NCBI GenBank assembly: GCA_937879825.1 | Contig: CALFMQ010000120.1 | Location: 1 to 10,706, forward strand | Source of the DNA: an uncultured Phycisphaerales bacterium | Lineage (GTDB): Bacteria; Planctomycetota; Phycisphaerae; Phycisphaerales; UBA1924 | DNA: 10,706 nucleotides | Reading direction: 5' to 3' | Shown here: in pieces, positions 1-8,387 of the stretch | How the letters are laid out: the number at the start of each line of letters is the position of its first letter | Position numbering within the stretch: position 1 is the stretch's first letter | Program-made: the position numbers and the translations under genes | The notes under the pieces: generated by a model | What the model saw: the letters and a program-made list of their open reading frames with translations, nothing else | Databases searched by the model: none | Told to the model about the DNA's origin: nothing

Positions 1-200
1 GCCCCCAACTCGTGCGTCCACACCGGCGCGGGGTACGGCCCGCCGACCGGTCCAAAATTGTTCCGATCCAGTTTGTAGACAAATCCGTTACTGACGGTTG
101 TCTGCGTGGTCAATGCAGACCCGCACAAATACGGGTTCCCGAAGCGGTCGAGCGCGATCAGCAAACTGGGGAACTGCAAACCCCCGAACCCGGTCACCAC
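1..200 (-). CDS. Partial open frame, possible beta-propeller/repeat protein (runs off left edge)
   Basis: I do not recognise a specific gene. On the minus strand one frame is open from a TAG at 320-318 to the left edge of the window. From about position 200 leftwards it reads like real protein, with pieces such as SLLIALDRFGNPYLCGSAL and NGFVYKLDRNNFGP and mostly G/C third positions. The pattern 'ALDRFGNPYLCGS ... GFVYKLD' resembles blades of secreted beta-propeller (SBBP/NHL-like) proteins; this is a resemblance, not a domain assignment. The start is unsettled. GTG codons lie at 200-198 and 197-195 without a Shine-Dalgarno. ATG codons lie at 317 and 302, but those would overlap the divergent gene starting at 266, and none gives a signal peptide. 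It could be the 5' end of a gene, an internal piece of a decayed gene, or a chance frame. The coordinates use the GTG at 200 as a conservative limit. Confidence 0.38.
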   Translation of the reverse strand, partial: MVTGFGGLQFPSLLIALDRFGNPYLCGSALTTQTTVSNGFVYKLDRNNFGPVGGPYPAPVWTHELG

Positions 201-255
201 TGCACGTCGTTTCAGCCTAACGAGCGGACATCCGCCGGCGCCCGAAACAGTGATT

Positions 256-259
256 GGAG
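256..259 (+). promoter_or_regulatory. Shine-Dalgarno GGAG that fixes the start of the dockerin-tailed gene
   Basis: GGAG lies six bases before the ATG at 266. This favours that ATG over an in-frame TTG at 254, which would place the GGAG inside the coding region and add only four residues before the signal peptide. Confidence 0.6.
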
Positions 260-265
260 CCCCTG

Positions 266-679
266 ATGAACCCCAAGTTCCGGTTAGCCGCCTTGGCCGC
301 ATGGGTCGCCATTCCATCTACGCTCGCCCAGTATGAAATCACGCGCAGCACCATCGACGGCGGCGGCGGCATGCTGAGCGGAGCGACCTACACACAGTCC
401 GGCGCCATCGGGCAGGCCGATGCCGGTGCCCTGACCGCCGCGACCTATTCGCTCACCGGGGGCTTCTGGTTGCCAAATGCTCCTGCATCCCCGCACTGCC
501 CCGGCAACATCGCCATTGCCGACGGCATGGTCGATGTCGACGACCTCAACGCGATCCTCTCCGCCTTCGGCACAAACGTCGGCATCGGCGACCCGCGCGA
601 CACCGCCAACAACGACGGGTTCGTCGATGTCGACGACTTGAATGTCGTCCTCGCCAACTTCGGCGCGACCTGCCCGTAA
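266..679 (+). CDS. Small secreted protein with C-terminal dockerin-like/EF-hand tail
   Basis: This 137-residue exported protein has no known enzymatic activity. Residues 1-21 form a Sec signal peptide: MNPKFR, a hydrophobic stretch, then STLA before Gln22. Residues 22-70 hold a short Gly/Thr/Ser-rich module (STIDGGGG, SGAIGQADAGAL, LTGGFW) of a kind often seen in secreted planctomycete proteins. Residues 78-136 form a dockerin-like tail bounded by cysteines C78 and C136, with two related segments, DGMVDVDDLNAILSAFG and DGFVDVDDLNVVLANFG. The Asp-rich loops suggest calcium binding as in type I dockerin repeats, although the first acidic position of each loop is not well kept. Such tails in planctomycetes are usually attached to large extracellular proteins; here there is almost nothing else, so it may be a small surface or matrix protein. 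It is divergent from the partial frame at the left edge and not linked to the efflux genes. The alternative TTG start at 254 is less likely. Confidence 0.8.
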   Translation: MNPKFRLAALAAWVAIPSTLAQYEITRSTIDGGGGMLSGATYTQSGAIGQADAGALTAATYSLTGGFWLPNAPASPHCPGNIAIADGMVDVDDLNAILSAFGTNVGIGDPRDTANNDGFVDVDDLNVVLANFGATCP

Positions 680-1084
680 CGACAGACATCACCCTGCGAA
701 TACGACGGCTCCAAGCGCGGACCCCGACCCCCGGCGTCCGACTTTTCAATTGTTCCGAACCGAATCCCCCGTCAACCCCAGAGCCCGAGAGTCCTGCGCC
801 CTTCGAGGGTTCACGCCCTCGCCCCCCTGCCACTCCCTCCTGCGCTTCACCCCCGCCTACAACCACCAAATCCCTCCCGCAAATCCCGATTCCGCCTCCA
901 AGCGTGGGCGATCCTTGTCCTGACAGACGAACCAGCGTCTATCCGGCCCGTTTGCCCCCCCTCCTGCCATTGATTGTCACCGCCCAGCGCGGACCCAATC
1001 TTTCTCATGCACCGCGGGTTTGCTGGGTTTGGGCCGTGGCTCGACCGATAGTCCTGATGCGACATAGACTCAAAGCGAACCAAG
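680..1084. other. Gene-free spacer (405 bases)
   Basis: I find no convincing coding frame on either strand. Open frames here are continuations of shadows, with Arg/Pro/Ser-rich translations. The stretch is C-rich on the plus strand and holds one copy of the dispersed repeat (772-856). No clear terminator with a T-run follows the stop at 679. The promoter of the efflux locus is expected in the right-hand part (about 950-1080), but I could not pick out confident -35/-10 boxes or a metalloregulator operator. Confidence 0.6.
772..856. repeat. Dispersed intergenic repeat, copy A
   Basis: This C-rich segment aligns over its whole length with 8124-8215. Shared blocks, in the same order, are TCAACCCCAGAGC at the left end, GAG(A)GTCCTG, GGGTTCAC, TCGCCCCCC/TCGCCCCCCC followed by (T/C)GCCAC, and ACCCCCGC at the right end. 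Copy B carries about 8 extra bases (a TTCCAGAG step) near the middle. Copy A also contains a perfect 6-base-pair hairpin, CGAGGG-TTCACG-CCCTCG at 804-821, that copy B does not keep. Both copies lie roughly 60-95 bases downstream of a plus-strand stop codon. No coding potential is evident. Confidence 0.6.
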
Positions 1085-1567
1085 ATGCATTCCCGCTTCT
1101 CAACACAACTTCTCACTTGGCTGGTCATCTGCATCATGGCATGCCAGGCGGTGTTCGTACCACTGGTCGGCTCAAGGTATGTCCTCTGCTTCGGCTGCCC
1201 GATCCCGGCGTGCTGCCCCGCCACACCCGTCGTCGAAGAGCCCACGCCCGCCAACTGTGAGCAGTGCTGCGGCACGACGAGGGTCCAACCACGCTCGTTC
1301 ACGAATACCTCCAACGTCAAGCCGAGTGTGGATTGCGACTGCTTCAGTGTTCCGATCGAACTCGACGGCGTGCACTTGTTGATACCCAACCCGACGACAT
1401 CGCACTCTATTGTCGCGTACAACACCAAGCATGTAACCCCCGATCTCGAAGTCATGGGACGACGCAGTTCCAGGCCCGCAGTCGCCCGATTCCTGACTCC
1501 TCCGCCTCCGACGGACAAGACTCCGCCGCAATCACCAGTGCGACTCAAGGTGGCTCTCCTCATCTAG
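1085..1567 (+). CDS. Cysteine-rich small exported protein at head of metal-efflux locus
   Basis: This 160-residue protein has no family I can name. Residues about 8-28 are a hydrophobic helix (LLTWLVICIMACQAVFVPLV) that may be a signal peptide or membrane anchor. The following part is cysteine-rich: C35-x2-C38, C43-C44, C58-x2-C61-C62 and C84-x-C86, plus C16 and C20 in the helix, 11 in all. CxxC, CC and CxC are typical soft-metal ligands, so a periplasmic metal-binding or sensing role is plausible but inferred from composition and position. The C-terminal third is Pro/Thr-rich (FLTPPPPTDKTPP) and probably disordered. It lies 135 bases before the outer-membrane channel gene on the same strand, with no convincing terminator between, so it may be cotranscribed with the efflux operon. 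The ATG lacks a strong Shine-Dalgarno (CAAAGCGAACCAAG precedes it). The reverse-strand frame over the same stretch reads as a shadow. Confidence 0.62.
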   Translation: MHSRFSTQLLTWLVICIMACQAVFVPLVGSRYVLCFGCPIPACCPATPVVEEPTPANCEQCCGTTRVQPRSFTNTSNVKPSVDCDCFSVPIELDGVHLLIPNPTTSHSIVAYNTKHVTPDLEVMGRRSSRPAVARFLTPPPPTDKTPPQSPVRLKVALLI

Positions 1568-1693
1568 AGAAACGCGGCCTTCGGCCCATGGCCACGCTCA
1601 CCCCGGCCGTTCGTCGGCTTTGATGTGCGCGCGCCCGACGTCGTCTCGGCACGTTCTCTGATCCAGATGATCAGCCCGACACCCAATCCATCC

Positions 1694-1697
1694 GAGG
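1694..1697 (+). promoter_or_regulatory. Shine-Dalgarno GAGG that selects a TTG start
   Basis: GAGG sits five bases before an in-frame TTG at 1703. Translation from this TTG gives a compact lipoprotein signal peptide (MSRS, hydrophobic core, MPGC). The in-frame GTG at 1625 and ATG at 1667 have no comparable site and would put 12 to 26 polar residues in front of the signal. Confidence 0.6.
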
Positions 1698-1702
1698 TTC
1701 CC

Positions 1703-3121
1703 TTGTCCCGATCGCTTCAGGTCATTCCACTGGGAGTCATCCTTGCTGCCCTGTCAGTAATGCCCGGTTGCACCTCGTCTTCTCCTTTGATCGGCGAGCA
1801 GATTCTCCGTGACATTCGTGCATCGGGAATACCAGTCACCGGCGAAGCAGCCGGGATCCATGACCTTTCAGTTCACCAGGCCGCTTCGCCGTTGCCCCAG
1901 TCAGGCGTCACACTCGCCGACCTCATCGATGCAGCGCGGTATTCGCACCCCCGGATCATCGCCGCCGGCGCTCGAGTCGGCGCTGCAGAAGGCCAGAGAT
2001 GGCAGGCCTCCCTTTACCCGAATCCGACGCTAGGCCTGGCACTCCGTGATGTGGGCTCACGAGAAGCACTCAATGGCTCAGTCACAATGGCCACCATCTC
2101 CCAGCCGATCGTGATCGGCGACCGCCTGGATACGGCGGCCGACTCGGCAGAGAAAGAGACCCAAACGCGCCTCGCAGAAGTGCATGCGGCTCAGCACGAA
2201 GTCTTCTCCGCGATCGCACGCACGCACGCCGAACTCCTCTCTCTCGTGGCCCAGCAAGGAGCCCTCAACGAAGCCATCGGGGCTGCCCGTCAGACGTTGG
2301 CGGTGGTCGACACTCGAATACGGGCGCGCGCGGCACCAGAATCGGAACTGCTTCGCCCGCGTATCGAGATCGCTCGCATGGAGAGCGAGATGGCCCACAT
2401 TCAATCGCTGCTCCGAAGCGCCGAGCACCGCTTGGGGCTGCTCGTCGGCCTCGATCGCGTCCAATCCGCTTCGCTCGCAGATCAACTGGCGATGAACCCA
2501 GCGGAACTCGATCAAGACGCTCTCGCGTCATCACTCATCGCGACCCATCCGCGCCTCACGGTGTTGCGCCAATCGGCCGACGCCGCCCAGGCGCGTGTTG
2601 CGCTCGCCGCCTCGAGTCGAACGCCCGATATCGTCTTCCAGCTCGGCGCAGGGTACGACGATGAAGACTCCGAGGGCGTGCTGGAGATCGGCGCGCAGGC
2701 AGAGATTCAACTCTGGGACAAGCGGGAGGCACCGATCCTGACCGCCCGTTTCGAAGTGCTGCGCATCAGGCAGGAAGCCGTGGATATGGAACGGATGCTG
2801 CTCGCCGATTTGCATGAGTCATTCTCGCAATACGACTCGGCACGCTTGCAACTCAGAATACTCCACGACCAGATTATCCCCGATGCGCAGAACGCGTATC
2901 AACAAATCGAGGCGTCCTACACGGCGGGTCGGACACCATACATAGAAGTACTCGATGCCCAGCGAACGCTGCTCGAAGCGCGCCGATCCGCCGCGATGCT
3001 CGCCGGGAGCGCCGCGGTTGCGCGATCCGCAATCGCGGGGCTTGCCGGCCTCGACGCGTTCGCGCACGCCACACGCTCTCTCCCAGTTCCAACCCCCAAC
3101 CCGATGGAGGCCATACCATGA
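1703..3121 (+). CDS. TolC/CusC-family outer-membrane efflux channel lipoprotein (OEP)
   Basis: This 472-residue protein is the outer-membrane factor of the efflux complex: a trimeric beta-barrel with a long periplasmic alpha-helical tunnel that carries metal ions out of the cell. A lipoprotein signal ends at C23 (h-region VIPLGVILAALSV, lipobox MPGC), as in CusC/OprM-type channels. The OEP domain begins near residue 68 with GVTLADLIDAARYSHPRI and continues with YPNPTLGLAL, the repeat-type opening of this family. Long Ala/Glu/Arg-rich heptad helices follow. The second OEP half ends with the signature SYTAGRTPYIEVLDAQRTLL at about residues 405-424. The length is normal for the family. The TTG start at 1703 is preferred because of a good GAGG and the signal peptide; GTG 1625 or ATG 1667 are alternatives. 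Its stop overlaps the next ATG by four bases (ATGA), a sign of translational coupling. Confidence 0.92.
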   Translation: MSRSLQVIPLGVILAALSVMPGCTSSSPLIGEQILRDIRASGIPVTGEAAGIHDLSVHQAASPLPQSGVTLADLIDAARYSHPRIIAAGARVGAAEGQRWQASLYPNPTLGLALRDVGSREALNGSVTMATISQPIVIGDRLDTAADSAEKETQTRLAEVHAAQHEVFSAIARTHAELLSLVAQQGALNEAIGAARQTLAVVDTRIRARAAPESELLRPRIEIARMESEMAHIQSLLRSAEHRLGLLVGLDRVQSASLADQLAMNPAELDQDALASSLIATHPRLTVLRQSADAAQARVALAASSRTPDIVFQLGAGYDDEDSEGVLEIGAQAEIQLWDKREAPILTARFEVLRIRQEAVDMERMLLADLHESFSQYDSARLQLRILHDQIIPDAQNAYQQIEASYTAGRTPYIEVLDAQRTLLEARRSAAMLAGSAAVARSAIAGLAGLDAFAHATRSLPVPTPNPMEAIP

Positions 3122-3726
3122 AAGCCGGACACATCGCATCGCTAATCACGCTTGTCGTGATCTCGGCACTCCCACTCGCAGGATGCAAGAAACAGGAAGG
3201 CGCTTCATCCTCAAGCGTCAACGCTGACGGCACTTCCAGGTGCGAACACAGCCTCAAGTCCGAGCAATGCCCATTCTGCACACCTTCGCTGATCGAGTCC
3301 GACGGCTTCTGCGGCGAACACGGTGTCGCGGAGGCATTGTGCGCGACCTGCCGCCCGTATCTCCGTGCCGCATTCCGAGCCAAGGGCGATTGGTGCGATG
3401 AGCACAATCTGCCCGAGTCACAGTGTGTTTCCTGCAATCCGGAACTCGCGGACCGTATTACCGGCGGCCACGGAGGAGAGCACCCGGAAGACGACGACCC
3501 CGCCGGCGCCGGTGAATGCGAGCACCGCATCGCCGAGACCAACTGCCCGTTCTGTACGCCCTCCCTCGTCGAGAGCGAAGGGTTCTGCACGGGCCATGGC
3601 GTGGCCGAGGCGCTCTGTGTCAAGTGCCGTCCGTATTTGAAGGCGGCGTTCGTCGCAGCAGGCGACTGGTGCGCATCTCACGATACCCCTGAGTCACAGT
3701 GCGCGATCTGCAATCCGACCGAATGA
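3118..3726 (+). CDS. Lipoprotein with six tandem C-x(1,2)-H-x6-C-x2-C metal-binding modules
   Basis: I know no characterised gene of this form. This 202-residue protein has a clear lipoprotein signal with a perfect lipobox, L20-A21-G22-C23. The mature part holds two blocks, residues 42-108 and 134-200, identical at 46 of 67 positions by hand alignment with no gaps. Each block contains three modules of one pattern: CEHSLKSEQCPFC, CGEHGVAEALCATC, CDEHNLPESQCVSC, then CEHRIAETNCPFC, CTGHGVAEALCVKC, CASHDTPESQCAIC. That gives 18 Cys and 6 His in modules resembling zinc-finger/zinc-ribbon sites, each able to offer three thiols and one imidazole. Linker 109-133 adds two His and many acidic residues (GGHGGEHPEDDD). 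From memory, single modules of the type WCxEHxxPESxCxxCxP occur at the N-terminus of some RND adaptors; here they form a separate protein. The position between channel and adaptor suggests periplasmic metal binding, buffering or delivery to the pump (inference). A strong GGAGG lies seven bases before the ATG. Confidence 0.85.
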   Translation: MKAGHIASLITLVVISALPLAGCKKQEGASSSSVNADGTSRCEHSLKSEQCPFCTPSLIESDGFCGEHGVAEALCATCRPYLRAAFRAKGDWCDEHNLPESQCVSCNPELADRITGGHGGEHPEDDDPAGAGECEHRIAETNCPFCTPSLVESEGFCTGHGVAEALCVKCRPYLKAAFVAAGDWCASHDTPESQCAICNPTE

Positions 3727-3736
3727 GGAGCTACCG

Positions 3737-4954
3737 ATGACTCGTTTCGCACTCGCGCCCGTCGTGGCCGGTTCACTTGCTTTGGCAAGTCTCGCCGATA
3801 CGCCCATCGCCGGAACGGATATGCGCGCCGAGCGCGCACCATCAGTGACCTGCTCGACCTCGAGCACCGAGATCTTCCTCGGCTCGACGCAGGTGGCACG
3901 AACAATCGGTCTTGACTACGCCGTTGTCGCCACCGAGCCCCTCAATCGCGTGGTTCTCAGAAACGCCGAAGTGAGCTACAACGCGAACCGGTTCGCCCGG
4001 CTCTCCTCCCGCGCACCCGGCATCGTGATCGAGGTCTACAAGGACCTCGGCGACCCGGTCCAGGCCGGCGAGGTCATCGCCATCGTGGACTCCGTCGAAC
4101 TCGGGTCTGCCAAGGCCGACCTGCTGCAGGCCCGCGAGATCATGACGCTCTGGGAGACCAACGCCGCCCGCGAGCAGGTGCTGTTTGAGCGGGGCGCGGG
4201 CACCGAGCGGGATCTTCTCGAGTCCCGGACCCGCCTCGGGGAGTCTCGCATCGGCTTGTCCCGGGCAGAGCAGCGGCTGCGCATTCTGGGTCTGAACACC
4301 GAGCAGATCGCGGAGGTGGTCAGCACGAATGACACCTCGTCGCTGCTGCCCATAACCGCCCCGTTCAGTGCCTTGCTCGTGGACCGCAACGCGGTCATGG
4401 GCGAGGTCGTCGATACCGCCACGACACTGTTCTCTGTTGCCGACACATCGACGATGTGGACCATGATCGATCTCAATGAGTCCGACCTCGGCGTGGTTCG
4501 CAAGGGGCAACCCGTCCTGCTCACCGTCGACGGTATGCGCCGCGAACCGTTCGCCGGGAGACTCACATGGATCAGCACGGCACTGGATCATGAGACCCGG
4601 ACACTCCGTGCCCGCGCCGAGTTCGAGAACCCCGACGGCATGCTCCTGGCAAACATGTTCGGTCGCGCCAGCATTCTCGCCGGAGAAAGCCGCGACGCGG
4701 TCACAATCGACAAGGCGGCCGTCCAATGGGAAGGATGCTGCAATATCGCGTTCGTCAAGGCGAACGAGGAGGGCACGCACTTCCGACCCGTCCGCCTCCG
4801 CCTGGGATTCGATGCGGGCGACCGGTATGAGGTGATCTCCGGGTTGCGTGGCGGCGAAGTGATCGTGACCCGCGGCGCATTCGTGCTCAAGAACGAACTT
4901 CTCAAAGACGCGGTCGGCGCAGGGTGTTGCGAAGTCGAACACCTCGCAAAGTGA
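3737..4954 (+). CDS. Efflux RND periplasmic adaptor subunit (CusB/CzcB/HlyD-type membrane fusion protein)
   Basis: This 405-residue protein links the inner-membrane pump to the TolC-like channel. A Sec signal peptide covers about residues 1-20 (FALAPVVAGSLALASLA) with no lipobox. The first half of the lipoyl/barrel-sandwich domain is at about 86-128 (RAPGIVIEVYKDLGDPVQAG, then VDSVELGSAKADL). The alpha-hairpin is at about 124-190, rich in Glu, Arg and Leu. The second lipoyl half is at about 203-235 (LPITAPFSALLVDRNAVMGE), the beta-barrel at about 236-320, and the membrane-proximal domain runs to the end (GLRGGEVIVTRGAFVLKNEL). It has cysteine pairs at C334-C335 (WEGCCNIAFVK) and C397-C398 (GAGCCEVEH), with His402 just after, plus C39 near the mature N-terminus. 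No separate heavy-metal-binding domain of the YxCPMHP type is present, which fits those sites residing in the preceding lipoprotein. GAGGAG lies six bases before the ATG, overlapping the previous stop region. Confidence 0.92.
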   Translation: MTRFALAPVVAGSLALASLADTPIAGTDMRAERAPSVTCSTSSTEIFLGSTQVARTIGLDYAVVATEPLNRVVLRNAEVSYNANRFARLSSRAPGIVIEVYKDLGDPVQAGEVIAIVDSVELGSAKADLLQAREIMTLWETNAAREQVLFERGAGTERDLLESRTRLGESRIGLSRAEQRLRILGLNTEQIAEVVSTNDTSSLLPITAPFSALLVDRNAVMGEVVDTATTLFSVADTSTMWTMIDLNESDLGVVRKGQPVLLTVDGMRREPFAGRLTWISTALDHETRTLRARAEFENPDGMLLANMFGRASILAGESRDAVTIDKAAVQWEGCCNIAFVKANEEGTHFRPVRLRLGFDAGDRYEVISGLRGGEVIVTRGAFVLKNELLKDAVGAGCCEVEHLAK

Positions 4955-4985
4955 TCTCGCGCTCGCCATGACTCGAGGATGACTG

Positions 4986-8066
<3,081 letters not shown>

Positions 8067-8387
8067 CTCGAGCCAGTTGCCGCCCAAAATCGTCGCCGTG
8101 CAGTGTTAACCCCCTTCCCCCCTTCAACCCCAGAGCGCAAGAGTTCCAGAGTCCTGACGTTTCGCGGGTTCACAGCTTCGCCCCCCCGCCACCTTCGCCC
8201 ATTCGCGACCCCCGCTCACACCCCCGTCTTCGGCTAAGCGCAGACGCTCAAAGGGTTTGCACATTCTCGTCGACGGTCGATGTCCAGATCGCTTGTTAAC
8301 CCCTCCTCGTACCACGGGGTCCCCAGCAGCGATGCAACTGCTTCCTATTAGGATGCGCCACCAACTCGCTGGGAGGCCGCCCAACGC
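8067..8387. other. Gene-free spacer (321 bases) between efflux operon and methylase-like gene
   Basis: There is no believable coding frame on either strand. It holds the second copy of the dispersed repeat (8124-8215), flanked by two short direct repeats TGTTAACCCC at 8104-8113 and 8294-8303. A small hairpin AGCG-CAGA-CGCT lies near 8236-8247. I see no T-rich intrinsic terminator after the pump stop and no confident promoter for the next gene. A TAG at 8349-8351 closes the downstream reading frame, so that gene must start after it. Confidence 0.55.
8124..8215. repeat. Dispersed intergenic repeat, copy B
   Basis: Partner of the segment at 772-856, same orientation, about 7.3 kb apart. It starts with the same 13 bases, TCAACCCCAGAGC, and ends with the same ACCCCCGC. 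In between it shares TCCTG, GGGTTCAC and the C-run followed by GCCAC. An extra TTCCAGAG makes it longer than copy A. Like copy A it lies shortly downstream of a plus-strand stop codon, here about 57 bases after the pump gene. Confidence 0.6.

Noticed and set aside
804..821. Perfect six-base-pair hairpin in repeat copy A as a terminator
   Set aside because: No T-run follows, it lies more than 120 bases after the stop codon, and the stem is not preserved in copy B.
1050..1075. AGTC/GACT inverted repeat before the cysteine-rich gene as a metalloregulator operator
   Set aside because: Only four matching bases per arm; this is expected by chance and is not tied to recognisable promoter boxes.
847..1563. 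Reverse-strand frame of 238 codons opposite the small cysteine-rich gene
   Set aside because: Composition is shadow-like with no recognisable motif. The plus-strand frame has an export signal, clustered cysteines and an operon-compatible position.
1576..1621. Two small hairpins (GGCC-TTC-GGCC at 1576-1586 and GCCG-TTCGT-CGGC followed by TTT at 1606-1621) as a terminator
   Set aside because: Stems are only four base pairs and the T-run is three bases, too weak to claim a terminator or attenuator between the cysteine-rich gene and the channel gene.
3118..3726. Calling the CHCC lipoprotein a CusF-type copper chaperone
   Set aside because: CusF is a small OB-fold protein using Met/His/Trp ligands. 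This protein has Cys/His modules and no such fold signature.
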